64,000 nt of DNA from positions 3,073,115 to 3,137,114 of the forward strand of contig CP025323.1 of the NCBI GenBank assembly GCA_004014935.1, given 5' to 3'. The stretch comes from Saccharomycopsis malanga. Its lineage: Eukaryota; Ascomycota; Saccharomycetes; Ascoideales; Saccharomycopsidaceae. This document shows, one piece after another, positions 41,850 through 51,478 of the stretch; position 1 is the stretch's first letter; every line of letters starts with the position of its first letter. Under the pieces are notes generated by a model that ran no database searches, was not told where the DNA came from, and saw only the letters and a program-made list of their open reading frames with translations. The translations under genes and the position numbers were made by a program.

Positions 41850-42737
41850 ATGACAGAATTGACACATCCTACTATTAAAGACGGCTGGTTTTCTGAACAA
41901 AATGACGCCAGTTTTCCTGGCCAGGCTTTTCAGCTTCAAGTCAAAAAAATTCTTTTCACTGAAAAGTCCGCTTTCCAAGATATTCTTGTTTTCGAATCCA
42001 CTACCTACGGGAACGTGCTAGTTCTAGATGGCATTGTTCAGTGCACTGAACGTGATGAATTCTCATATCAAGAGCTCATTGCAAACGTTCCATTGTTTGC
42101 TCATCCAAATCCAAAACGGGTATTGATCATTGGAGGAGGAGACGGCGGTGTTCTTCGCGAAGTGTTGAAACATGATTCTCAAATAGAAGAAGTGATCTTG
42201 GTGGAAATTGATGAGTATGTTATCAATTTGAGTAAAAAGTATTTTCCAGGAATGTCTGTTGGATTCAATCATCCAAAGGTAAAAGTTGTGCTTACTGATG
42301 GGTTCAAATTCTTGCAAGAAAACAAAAAACAATTTGACGTTATCATCACTGATTCGTCTGATCCAGAAGGTCCTGCTCAAAACTTTTTCGAAATCCAATA
42401 TTTCAAACTATTGCAAGACTCTTTATCCGATAACAATGGGATCATAATCTCTCAATCCTCGGAAAATATCTGGTTAAACGTAGAAAAAATCCGTAGCTTG
42501 CTTCAAGTTTATAGAAAGGTCTTTCCTGTTGTCAAATATTGTTACACATGTACTCCTTCATACACCTCTGGCCAGCTTGGGCTTATTGTTTGTAGTAACA
42601 ATGCCGCAATTGGGGTTTCCAAGCCAGTAAGAACCATACCAAAAGACGAAGAAAGAAAATTGTTCAAATATTACAATAGCCAATTGCACGAAGCAAGCTT
42701 TATCTTGCCTACTGAAGCCAAAAATTTGCTACAGTAG
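41850..42737 (+). CDS. SPE3: Spermidine synthase
   Basis: The 295-residue enzyme transfers an aminopropyl group from decarboxylated S-adenosylmethionine to putrescine. The N-terminal beta domain (WFSEQNDASFPGQAFQLQVKKIL and VLVLDGIVQCTERDEFSYQE) is followed by the cofactor-binding segment VLIIGGGDGGVLREVLKHD (about 90-110), VILVEIDEYVINLSKKYFP (about 115-135) and the catalytic-loop segment DVIITDSSDPEGPAQNFFEIQYF (about 160-180). YTCTPSYTSGQLG lies near residues 235-245. Length equals that of Saccharomyces Spe3 (293 aa). Leucine codons show no CTG in a quick reading, consistent with strong codon bias. Confidence 0.95.
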   Translation: MTELTHPTIKDGWFSEQNDASFPGQAFQLQVKKILFTEKSAFQDILVFESTTYGNVLVLDGIVQCTERDEFSYQELIANVPLFAHPNPKRVLIIGGGDGGVLREVLKHDSQIEEVILVEIDEYVINLSKKYFPGMSVGFNHPKVKVVLTDGFKFLQENKKQFDVIITDSSDPEGPAQNFFEIQYFKLLQDSLSDNNGIIISQSSENIWLNVEKIRSLLQVYRKVFPVVKYCYTCTPSYTSGQLGLIVCSNNAAIGVSKPVRTIPKDEERKLFKYYNSQLHEASFILPTEAKNLLQ

Positions 42738-43333
42738 ATGTATCAAAACTGTGGAGTATTTGCTTTGGCATGAAAGTCTATCAATGTCCTGTGTAGAGAT
42801 CTGCATATATTGAAATGTTTGCTTTATACATTATTATATGTAGTGGTCAAATTGTCTAAATAACTCGTATCAGTGTCAAAAATGAGAGACGCTAAAAAAA
42901 CATGTCTGAATTGCGATCAAAATTGCTTGATCAGAACTCATTATGAGTTTAGTCAGTTCAGTGCAGTATCATAAGAAATTATAAGATTACACTATCAAGC
43001 CACTATCGGCTATATGTGGTTTTTCAAAAATTTTCAAATCTAATTATACGCTATTATAATTTCATGGTCAACTTTTATGCTGCACTTGTCAACTTGTTCT
43101 TGTCCATTAATGCAATTGGGTATATTTTTTCTTATTAACCATTGATACAAATTGTAAGTGGCGATCTAATAACCGACCATATTTCTGAATAAGTAGCATA
43201 CATTAAATCAAAATATGAAGAATGCTATCTAAAAAGCGAACTAAAAGATGCAAACAGTAACAAACATTATGTAAAAGCTAACAAATGAAAACAACTAACC
43301 TGTTTTAATAAAAAGAAGAAGAAAAAAAAAGAT
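42738..43333. other. Convergent spacer between SPE3 and the first Git1-type transporter
   Basis: About 0.6 kb, AT-rich, with two 3' ends facing each other. No gene or RNA is seen. Confidence 0.5.
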
Positions 43334-44905
43334 TTAAATACTCTTGTTACTGACATCTGTCTTGTGTTCACTATGTTCCACATTTATCTTTTCATCAATA
43401 GAAGAAGAGTTGTCTCCCAATTGAGACAAGTCAAATCCAGTAGATTCCAAGTAATCTAAGAATGCTTTATCTTCACGCAACATTGCTTCTGGACTAACAT
43501 CAGGAAGTAAGAATAAAGCCAAGCCAGCAGAGAACAAAGCCAAGGCAGAAGAAATGTAATATGGGACTTTCAAACCGTATTTGTCCTGAATAACTGGGAA
43601 AACCCAGGTACCTACGAAACCACCGATTTTACCTACAGCAGCGGAGATGGCGTAATAACTGCCTCTGATTGGAGTCGCCCCAGTTTTAGAAGCTAAACAA
43701 CCCAAGTTATCGCCAGCACCAAATTCACCCAAAGTCATGAAAATACCATACATGACAGTGAAACCAGCAACATGATGTTTCAAGGTGTCGTAACCACCAG
43801 CCAAACCAAAACCAAAGGCAGCTTGGGCCACCAAACCTACAACTAGAGTGATTCTTGGGCCCAAGTAATCAGCAGCAACTGCACCTAAAATGGAACCAGG
43901 AATATAAAACAAGTTCAAAACTACATTCCAACCAAATGTCTTGTACATGTCACCATCTGGGATGATGATATCTAAGATGTAAGGACCATAAAGACCGAAA
44001 GAGTAAGCACTGAAGTCGTAAATAAACCAAATGATAGATACCACAGCCAATCTGAACCAATAAAACTTGATGATCTTGAAGTAAGGGATAGAAACCTTTT
44101 TAAACCGGGTTTTCTGGAAGTTTTCATTTTCTTTGAATCCAAATCTAGTGAAGAACAAAACTAAAGGCCAGATGGCACCAATACCAAGTGTGACTCTCCA
44201 AACTGGGGTCAAATGCTTTGTAGAACAGATCCAAAGTAAGACCATTGGAACAAAAGAAGAAATAACAAAACCAAAGTCAATACAAGTGTTAGTGAACCAA
44301 ATGAAATATCTGTTTCTTTGCTTTGGGGGCATAAGAGCAGAAGCTTCCGCACAAGCAACAGAGCCAGTAGGATATTCAGCACCAATTCCAACACCAAGGA
44401 AGAAACGGTAAACAATCAAAGCAGATATCATACCGCTAATGCTACCTTTGTAACCCCAAGCACCAGCACACAAGATGGCAAAAAGAATCAAAATAGAGTT
44501 GGAAATAATCATACCAGTTTTTCTGGAAAACTTGTCAGCAACATAACCAAAAGATAATTGGCCAAGAACAGTACCAACAAAAGAGATGGACGAAATGTTG
44601 CTCATAGCATTGTTGGCTGCCATTTCCTTTGGATACAACTTCTTCAACACCAAAGTGACAGTGGAAATGGAGTTGTTGATGTATCCATCACTGAAAAGAC
44701 CACTTCCGGCAACACAAATGGTGAAAATACTGTTCTTCTTGCTGGCAGTGGTGTCAGTGGTCAACTCAATAGGAGCATCATCAGCAGCTTCAGTGTGGAG
44801 TTGATGGTCCTGCTTATTGACAATATATTCTCTTTTAGTCTTCTCGATCCAGCCAACAGCCAAGTCAGAGAACGACTTGGGCAAATCACGATTCCAAATG
44901 GCCAT
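43334..44905 (-). CDS. Git1-type glycerophosphodiester/phosphate transporter, copy 1 (MFS, PHS family)
   Basis: Read from the ATG at 44905 (upstream codons have no ATG), the protein has 523 residues. N-terminal MAIWNRDLPKSFSDL is followed by a first membrane span with GSGLFSDGYINNSISTV, the family signature. Next come SFVGTVLGQLSFGYVADKFSRKTGM (MFS motif A near residue 105-130) and FFLGVGIGAEYPTGSVACAEASALMPPKQRNRYF, typical of the phosphate:H+ symporter family including yeast Git1. The second half continues with KENENFQKTRFKKVSIPYFKIIKFYWFRL and ends with an acidic tail. Git proteins take up glycerophosphoinositol or glycerophosphocholine, used as phosphate sources, at the plasma membrane. 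It is followed upstream by a second copy. An AACGTG (CACGTT on the coding strand), a Pho4-type word, occurs at 45329-45334, about 420 bases upstream. That word alone is weak evidence. Confidence 0.85.
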   Translation of the reverse strand: MAIWNRDLPKSFSDLAVGWIEKTKREYIVNKQDHQLHTEAADDAPIELTTDTTASKKNSIFTICVAGSGLFSDGYINNSISTVTLVLKKLYPKEMAANNAMSNISSISFVGTVLGQLSFGYVADKFSRKTGMIISNSILILFAILCAGAWGYKGSISGMISALIVYRFFLGVGIGAEYPTGSVACAEASALMPPKQRNRYFIWFTNTCIDFGFVISSFVPMVLLWICSTKHLTPVWRVTLGIGAIWPLVLFFTRFGFKENENFQKTRFKKVSIPYFKIIKFYWFRLAVVSIIWFIYDFSAYSFGLYGPYILDIIIPDGDMYKTFGWNVVLNLFYIPGSILGAVAADYLGPRITLVVGLVAQAAFGFGLAGGYDTLKHHVAGFTVMYGIFMTLGEFGAGDNLGCLASKTGATPIRGSYYAISAAVGKIGGFVGTWVFPVIQDKYGLKVPYYISSALALFSAGLALFLLPDVSPEAMLREDKAFLDYLESTGFDLSQLGDNSSSIDEKINVEHSEHKTDVSNKSI

Positions 44906-45770
44906 TTTAATCAAGCCTACGGTATTAAACCTGGTCTTTGACAGTAGCAAGTACACCTAAAAAGAGCGATTCCTGAACAAGGAACGTAAAATAGCAGCAA
45001 AAGAACGGGTGTTTCTTGTAGAAGAAAGAACAGCTACGACCAAATATGTTTGTCCAGAAATTTCAAGACACACAATGGAATATCCTACCATTTAAATATT
45101 TTTCAGTATCTTGATAACTATGGTTTCTCTACTAGTGTCAGATAAAAGAAGATGCTCAGACGCAGGAAGATGCGTGTGTATGTTCCTGTCGGTATGGTCA
45201 TGCTTCCTCGAAGTAGAGGTATGCAGTTCAGGGACCGAACCCTCACTTCCGGGGGCAGAGTTTGTATGGACAATCCGGTCATCCGCATGATTTAAGGGCT
45301 CTTCCGGGGTCACTAAAATGGAAAACAACGTGTTAGATCGCAGGACAAGCTGCATATTTCAGCATATGCCAACATATTCCAGCAGCTTACTACACTTTCA
45401 CATGTTCTTTTTCTTCTTTCCTTTTCGATTGTTGGATTGTTAATAGTAGCATAATATTCCTTACTATTAGCTTGATATTGGTGATTGACATAGTATACTA
45501 GAGCAGTTTAGGCTGTCAGCTGCTTCCCAACAGTAGTAGAGCGCCGCACACTCCCAAAATGGACTGTCTGCCCGCCCACCCCTATTGCACCCTTTCTATC
45601 AAGGTTTCCTCTTTAGGAGGAAATATCGATAGGTTAAATCAAGCTATATGATTGGAAAAGTGGAGAGAAGTGAAAATGCGTTTATTTAAAAATTGTGAAA
45701 TGTCATGGTGAGAGAACTAAATGTAAAAGTTGTAATAAAGTATATAACAAAGTAATATGGAAGAATCAAT
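44906..45770. other. Spacer between the two Git1-type genes
   Basis: About 0.87 kb, promoter of copy 1 and 3' flank of copy 2. It holds one Pho4-type CACGTT word (45329-45334) and GC-rich segments near 45540-45590. No gene is seen. Confidence 0.45.
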
Positions 45771-47507
45771 TCAAGCAGATTTTGACTTTACAGACACCTG
45801 TGCTGTATTTGTCTTGCTCTTGATGGTGGAAACGTCCTCATCACTGCTGTAATCCTCAATAATCATCTTTTTGCCGTCCTTGTCCCTAACCACGTAGTTG
45901 GACACATTGTCAGCAATATCCATATAACTATCGTAGTCCTCTTGATCAGACTTCCGTCTCATGGAGTTACTGTCGCCATCGCTGCTTCCGTCACCCAACT
46001 GGCCAACATCGAAACCTGTTGATGCCAAGAACTTCAAAAACAACTCATCTTCTTTCCCCATAGCAGTAGGACTCACGTCTGGTAAGAAGACCAAGGCGCA
46101 AATGGCAGCGACAAAGGCAAGTGCTGCGGCAACGTAATATGGTGCTTGCATTCCAGAGTCTGTCTTGCTACCACCAGCATTCTTTATAATGATTGGAAAA
46201 ATGTAGGTACCGGTGAAGGCACCAAACTTACCAATGGCAGCTGCAACAGAGTAGTAAGTTCCTCTGATTGCTGTTGCACTAGTTTTGGAAGCCAAACAGC
46301 CAATGTTGTCTCCTGCACCAAACTCGCCCATCAGCATGAATATTCCGTAAACCACGACGAACCCAGCAATGTTGTGTTTCAAAATTGGAAAGAATATGCC
46401 TAACATAAGAGCAAAGATAGCTTGAATTGTCATGCCGCCCACCAATGTCAATCTAGGTCCAAAGTAATCCGAAGCAACAGCACCTAAGAAAGCACCCGGG
46501 ATGTAAAACAAGTTTAAGACAATGTTCCAACCAAACGTCTTGTTCAAGTCGTCATCTGGAATAATAATTTTCAAGATGAACGAGGAATACAATCCGAAAG
46601 CATACGCACAGAAATCGTAGACAAACCATACCAATGATACGATCAACAATCTAAACCAGTAGAACTTGAGCACCGAAAGATATGGTATTTGGACCTTTTT
46701 GAAACTATTCTTTTTGAAATTCTCATTCTCCTTGTATTTAGTACGCATGGCGAATAAGATCAAAGGAAACACTGCACCAATACCCAAGGTCAATCTCCAG
46801 ACCAAATCCAACCGTTTTGCTTTTAAAATGTTCAAAAGAATAAATGGAACCAAAGCACTGACAACAAATCCCACATCGATACTAAAGTTGGTGAACCAGC
46901 AAAAGTATCTGTTTCTCTTTTTGGCGGGGAGCATTGCTGAAGCCTCGGCACAAGCAACAGAGCCTGTAGGATATTCTGAGCCAATTCCTATACCAAGAAA
47001 AAACCGATACACAGTCAAAGCTACCAACATACCTTCAACGTTGTTTTTTCCTCCATATGAGGCAGCACAAAGAATAGAAAATATAATCAAAAGCGTACTG
47101 GAAATCAACATTCCCAACTTTCTTGAAAATTTGTCAGAGACATAGCCAAAAGACAACTGGCCCACAATGGTTCCAACAAAAGCTATGGAAGACACGTTGG
47201 AGATGGCACTTGAGGATGCCATTTCTTTGGGGTAAAGAACTGACAAACATGTTGAGGCTGTGGATATGGAATTATTCACATATCCATCAGAGAACAACGA
47301 GCTCCCGCATACAAATACAGTGTAAATGATATCTTTTTTGCTATGTTGTTTTGTAGTGGGCTGCTGGATCGTTTCGTCATCATTATCATCTGGGCTTTCT
47401 ATGTCCTCTTCTGATTTGTTAAAGATGGTTTCTTTCTTTGCTCTTTTGATCCATCCGTATGTGAGATCCGGAAGTGAGTGTGGAAGGTCTCTAGTCAAGT
47501 AGCCCAT
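45771..47507 (-). CDS. Git1-type glycerophosphodiester/phosphate transporter, copy 2
   Basis: This 578-residue paralog has the same landmarks as copy 1: MGYLTRDLPHSLPDLTYGW, CGSSLFSDGYVNNSISTAS, FVGTIVGQLSFGYVSDKFSRKLGM, FFLGIGIGSEYPTGSVACAEASAMLPAKKRNRYF, KENENFKKNSFKKVQIPYLSVLKFYWFRL and a C-terminal acidic Ser-rich tail (LGDGSSDGDSNSM ... SVKSKSA). The extra length over copy 1 is mostly in the N-terminal loop and the C-terminal tail. Same strand, same order, separated by about 0.87 kb: a tandem duplication. In Candida such transporters occur as several paralogs with different substrate preferences (glycerophosphoinositol against glycerophosphocholine), so the copies may have separate substrates. 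Start is the first ATG; no earlier one is in frame. Confidence 0.87.
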   Translation of the reverse strand: MGYLTRDLPHSLPDLTYGWIKRAKKETIFNKSEEDIESPDDNDDETIQQPTTKQHSKKDIIYTVFVCGSSLFSDGYVNNSISTASTCLSVLYPKEMASSSAISNVSSIAFVGTIVGQLSFGYVSDKFSRKLGMLISSTLLIIFSILCAASYGGKNNVEGMLVALTVYRFFLGIGIGSEYPTGSVACAEASAMLPAKKRNRYFCWFTNFSIDVGFVVSALVPFILLNILKAKRLDLVWRLTLGIGAVFPLILFAMRTKYKENENFKKNSFKKVQIPYLSVLKFYWFRLLIVSLVWFVYDFCAYAFGLYSSFILKIIIPDDDLNKTFGWNIVLNLFYIPGAFLGAVASDYFGPRLTLVGGMTIQAIFALMLGIFFPILKHNIAGFVVVYGIFMLMGEFGAGDNIGCLASKTSATAIRGTYYSVAAAIGKFGAFTGTYIFPIIIKNAGGSKTDSGMQAPYYVAAALAFVAAICALVFLPDVSPTAMGKEDELFLKFLASTGFDVGQLGDGSSDGDSNSMRRKSDQEDYDSYMDIADNVSNYVVRDKDGKKMIIEDYSSDEDVSTIKSKTNTAQVSVKSKSA

Positions 47508-47580
47508 TCTTGATATTCAATAATGTGGCTGTCCGATGTATTGGGAAAGTGGGGAGATTAAAAAAATTGACGTGAAGATG

Positions 47581-47598
47581 AAAAAAAAAAAAAAAAAA
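47581..47598. repeat. Poly(dA) tract
   Basis: Eighteen consecutive A on the plus strand, 74-91 bases upstream of the Git1 copy 2 start codon. Such tracts exclude nucleosomes in yeast promoters. Confidence 0.8.
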
Positions 47599-48367
47599 CA
47601 TAGAGTCTGTCAGAAGGGATTTGGCATTAGTTATATAATCATCAGATAAGACTGAAGATCTATTGTGCAAAATATCCGTATAATCTCCCTAATCATTACT
47701 AGTATCTGCCAAAACCGTTCTTATCCTTCTTTTGCCCTCTTAATGTTATTCTTAGTTTATACGTTTCGTATGGCGTCAAAACAAAGAGCCTGTTAACCCA
47801 CGGTGGATATTACTTGTCCATATCAGGAAATAGCCACAATGCACATGCTGTTGCTCCGCAAGGCAACAAAAAATTAGCTTGTATAGTCTTTCTCAGCTTT
47901 AATTCGTTAGCCCACATTATCCCATAATTTCTGGCTCTCTATATGGGGAATGTCACCCTTTGCTGCCTTGCATATTTCATGCATGTTGTTCCGTTCGACT
48001 TATTCATCATCGCCGTGCGTCCTCAATGAATCCCATAATCTCCTTCACCAACCTGACAACGCCTGCCAGAATACCTAAATGTTGAGAGCATGTGAAAATA
48101 GCGTCAGCCAGGGGCTATACCTGTAGAAGTATCAAATCCTGTCTGTCAACAAAAACGCCCATTACTCGTGATGTCCTGAAAAACTACTGAGGGTATCACC
48201 AAGTATCTCCCGAACAGATCTATACTTGCGCTTCTCAGAGATATTAGATTAGAATAATGAATATTATGTATTATATATATTATAGCATATAGTAAATATT
48301 ATGTACTCTATACCTTAGAGTAATTATAGATTAATTATATAATATATAGTAAATGTCCACTGGGCCA

Positions 48368-48451
48368 TTTGGCTCAGTTGTCCGTGCTCTCGGTGTAGAG
48401 AAAAAACAAGACCTAACAGGAACACGGGTTCGATTCCCATCGAAGCACTTT
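48368..48451 (+). pseudogene. tRNA-like relic (A-box and B-box words, no foldable tRNA)
   Basis: A-box-like TTTGGCTCAGTTGTCC is followed at a normal distance by B-box GGTTCGATTCC (48427-48437), and a short T run follows the 3' end at 48449-48452. The T-stem pairs at four of five positions, but no acceptor stem can be formed: the 3' side CGAAGCA has no TGCTTCG partner at the expected place, and no anticodon arm is recognisable. It is therefore at best a decayed tRNA gene or a B-box by chance. Confidence 0.3.
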
Positions 48452-48573
48452 TCCTCACTGCTTTTTGCTGAACGTGAATTCACAGGCAAGTGCAACTGTC
48501 TGAGATACGACCTAGACAAAGTCTAGTGGTTACTTTCAACCAATTGGGTGAGAATATTATGATCAAGAGGACA

Positions 48574-48640
48574 TGATTGGGCTTTACCAACTCTATTTAG
48601 ACATATCGCATACTTACTGGGTTAGAAATATAAGATTATT
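48574..48640 (+). repeat. Dispersed repeat family, copy 1 (possible LTR remnant)
   Basis: Shares with the copies at 48727, 50851 and 55321 the ordered words ATGATTGGG, TTTACCAA, TAGACATATCGC and TTTACTGGG, ending in AATATAAGATTATTAT. The segment is diverged but co-linear with the others. Confidence 0.5.
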
Positions 48641-48726
48641 ATTATTATATTCATATATATGGCGATTTCTTACTTCCTAACCCATCGGGTGTTCAGAAAA
48701 GCCAGCGAGAAGTTTACAATGACCTA

Positions 48727-48810
48727 CTTGGGTTTTTCCCACTGGGTTTTACCAAGTCCCCTTAGACATATCGCGTATTTACTGCGCTCTAAATATAACA
48801 TATTATAATG
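48727..48810 (+). repeat. Dispersed repeat family, copy 2
   Basis: Holds CTTGGGTTTTTCCC, ACTGGGTTTTACCAAGTCCC, TTAGACATATCGCGTATTTACTG and AAATATAACATATTATAATG, in the same order as copies 1 and 3. Confidence 0.55.
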
Positions 48811-49082
48811 ATTAATCGCAATGATTGCTACAATTGCTCAACACACTTCACAACTTTCTTCAACTCGTCAATTGAGTTGGTGTTAATAGTATATAAATAA
48901 ACAATTTTTCATATCCTACACTCTATCTATAATACCTATATTCATATATATTCTCTATGAGCCGTTAGGAACCCTGTCCGATGTGAAAATTTCTAGTAAT
49001 AATTTTTTTTCGAGACGATCTCATTATCAAGTTATTGAATAGTATTATTTATCATCAAGCTTTGCCCAACCATTGAAATAAA

Positions 49083-49997
49083 ATGTCTAGAGTTGGAACT
49101 GTTGTTTTAGGGCCAGCAGGAGCTGGAAAAGTATGTCTTTGGTTTATTTCCATATTAGTTGAACACATTTTACTGATGTACGTACTAACAAACTAGACCA
49201 CTTTTTGCAACTCGTTAGTTTCCCATATGCAGCAAATTGGTAGAAATTGTCACATTGTGAATCTCGATCCTGCTGCAGAGCCTAAAAAGTATGAGTTCAC
49301 CATTGATATCAGAGATCTAGTGTCTCTAGAAGACGTGATGGAAGAGCTAAACCTTGGGCCTAATGGAGGGTTAATATATTGTTTTGAATTTCTTTTGAAA
49401 AACTTGGATTGGCTCGACGAGGAAATCGGAGACTTCAATGATGAGTTTTTGATTATCGATTGTCCAGGACAGATCGAATTATACACGCATATTCCCGTAT
49501 TTCCAACCATTATCAATCATTTGGTCCGAAATCTAAATTTCCAGCTATGCTGTACCTACTTGATGGAATCTACATTTTTGATCGACAAGTCCAAGTTCTT
49601 TTCCGGCACCTTGAGTGCCATGTCTACAATGCTTCTTTTGGAGTTGCCTCATATAAATATAATTTCCAAAATAGATTTGGTCAAGAACCAGATATCAAAG
49701 AAGAACCTCAAAAGGTTCTTGAACCCAGACCCAATGTTACTTACAGACAACACTGACGATGAAGAGTCTGACGAAAGCCCCAGTGGAAAAAAATTCAAGA
49801 GATTGAACAAACTTATTGCAAATTTGATTGATGAGTTTGGTATGGTTCAATATCTACCCCTCAATATAAACGATAGCAGCTCTCTTGCTACAATATTAAG
49901 TTATATAGACGATGTCACACAGTGGGCCGAAAACCAGGAGCCCAAGGATCCTGCAGAAGAAGGTCTTATACCTGAGGAAGAAGATGACGATGATTAG
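49083..49997 (+). CDS. GPN3: GPN-loop GTPase 3, RNA polymerase II assembly/import factor
   Basis: Exon 1 (49083-49130) encodes the first 16 residues, [16 protein letters not shown], and exon 2 (49197-49997) continues with [38 protein letters not shown], giving 282 residues. The P-loop GPAGAGKTT is split by the intron after its lysine. The GPN motif is in [10 protein letters not shown] (about residue 85), with [29 protein letters not shown] giving switch 2 and DCPG. SKIDLVK (about 175) is the G4 base-recognition motif. Length and sequence match Saccharomyces Gpn3 (272 aa). GPN proteins form dimers (Gpn1-Gpn3) needed for the assembly and nuclear import of RNA polymerase II. The C-terminal tail is acidic (PEEEDDDD), as in the family. 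Confidence 0.95.
49131..49196 (+). other. GPN3 intron
   Basis: A 66-base intron: GTATGT donor at 49131-49136, TACTAAC branch site at 49183-49189 and TAG acceptor at 49194-49196. It lies between codons (phase 0), between the Lys and Thr of the P-loop. Confidence 0.92.
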
Positions 49998-50019
49998 GCG
50001 GTATTTATATAACGAATGC

Positions 50020-50097
50020 AGAGTATTATAATGTATCAAGAAAAATAAATGCGGATTTAGAGTATTATAATGTATCAAGAAAAACTAATGCGGATTC
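50020..50097. repeat. 39-bp tandem duplication in the GPN3 3' flank
   Basis: Two 39-base units (50020-50058 and 50059-50097), sharing AGAGTATTATAATGTATCAAG and TAATGCGGATT, differ at only a few positions. Recent duplication in the 3' untranslated or downstream region is likely. Confidence 0.85.
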
Positions 50098-50850
50098 ACA
50101 GTATTTTTTACGCACAAGTATTGTCTGCTATGCTTTCAAAGTCTTGGTTTTCTTAAAAATCGATTGAATTGAATTGGTTAAACTGAATTGCAACTTAACT
50201 GAATACCAGATCCCATTGAGCAGTCAAAATCAGTGAGCAAGGCCCTTGAATTTGGAAAAAACACATATTGGATAAAGAGTATGGGGGGATTCAAGGAAGT
50301 TCATAAGAACTCTGCCAGCTTCTTTACAATAGTTGTTCCAACTGATATAGTGCATTTTTAAGAAAAAAATTTTCCACTTATGGTCTATACTACTACTTTT
50401 TGTTTATGATTTACTGTAAGAATACAACTTCTTGCGTGCTAAAAATTGTTCATGTAGTTAGTCTTCTTTTTAACCGAAATGGAAGGTGTCCGATAACATA
50501 TCTCAATGCAGCTTTGCTTTCCTATTTGGTGCTAACCTGAGACTGACTCTGGATTTATATTTAGTCTTAACATAGACTTTCCGTTTTTCGTAAACGAGCA
50601 TATACTCGCTTTAGGATTTAACACATCCTGCTTGCTGCAGAGTTTATAATAGTAGAAGGCGATTCGGTTCAACTTAGCAACATTGGGGAATTCAATTTTA
50701 AAGCATTTTAGAAATCAGGAGATTTGTGCTTCTACTTGAAGATAAATTGTAGATGAATGATGATATCTCCAATAGGATTTGCAGCTTCTCCTCATATATT
50801 CTTTTAAGATAATTTTTGGTTCTGTTGGAAAACATAGTGAGCAGACTATA

Positions 50851-50938
50851 ATGATTGGCTTTTCCCCCACTGGGTTTTTACCAAGTCCCTTTAGACATAG
50901 TGCGTATTTACTGGGCTCGAGATACAAGATATTATATG
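50851..50938 (+). repeat. Dispersed repeat family, copy 3
   Basis: Holds ATGATTGGCTTTTCCC, CACTGGGTTTTTACCAAGTC, CCTTTAGACATAGTGCGTATT and TACTGGGCTCGAGATACAAG, the best preserved copy together with copy 2. Confidence 0.6.
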
Positions 50939-51478
50939 CTGTCTCATGATTTACGATTTCCTATCCGTAGAAGGATTTTTTTTTTTTTGTTGTTGTTGTT
51001 GTTGAGGAGAAGCTTTCTGCAGATTGGCCTGATTTTATGCTCAAACTCTTAAATTCTACATATTCTTGCAATGACAATTATAAAAAAAAACCAGGGCCGA
51101 AGCACTTTTAGCGTAAGAAATAAAAAGCGTTTGGTAAGATTATTTGAGGCAAAAATCTGGCCATATTTGCATCCGTGTTGAAAATCTAGTAAACAAGTGT
51201 TTTAAAAATGACATGTCATTCTAATAGCTATGACAAGGCTTTCTTTTGGTTCTAATTCAGAAAGGCTTCTAAATATTTTTAAGACAGTGAATACAGAGAA
51301 TTGTAAATGAAGATAATCGTAAACAGAGGCATGAATATTTTGAAAAAAATGATATTAGGAGAAAAAATGAGGTTATTAAAATACATTATTGATGAAAAAA
51401 TTAAAACTAAAACGATAAAAACAAAATAAAATAAAATGTAAAAGACACTAGAGAGACAAAGCAATTGAAAGAAAAAGA

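Larger units (their letters stand above)
47508..49082. other. Spacer with repeat relics and a tRNA-like segment upstream of GPN3
   Basis: About 1.57 kb. Left: an A18 run (47581-47598) close to the Git1 copy 2 start and its promoter. Middle: a strongly AT-rich tract (48245-48350) and a tRNA-like segment at 48368-48451. Right: two copies of a diverged dispersed repeat (48574-48640 and 48727-48810) and the GPN3 promoter. No protein gene is seen. Confidence 0.5.
49998..51478. other. Convergent spacer right of GPN3 with a tandem duplication and a dispersed repeat
   Basis: About 1.5 kb without a gene. A 39-bp tandem duplication (50020-50097) directly follows the GPN3 stop, and a dispersed repeat copy is at 50851-50938. 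A T11 run followed by GTT repeats is near 50978-51002. Short frames at 50715-50927 and 51279-51464 are not protein-like. Confidence 0.5.

Noticed and set aside
44906-44956. Seventeen-codon upstream extension of Git1 copy 1
   Set aside because: It begins with GTG; the ATG at 44905 gives an N-terminus matching that of copy 2.
45329-45334. Pho4-type CACGTT word upstream of Git1 copy 1
   Set aside because: A single hexamer at 420 bases distance is expected by chance; kept only as a remark in the gene entry.
48331-48519. Minus-strand 62-codon frame over the tRNA-like relic
   Set aside because: It contains the DGNRTRVPV word that arises from translating the complement of a tRNA T-arm, so it is not a gene.
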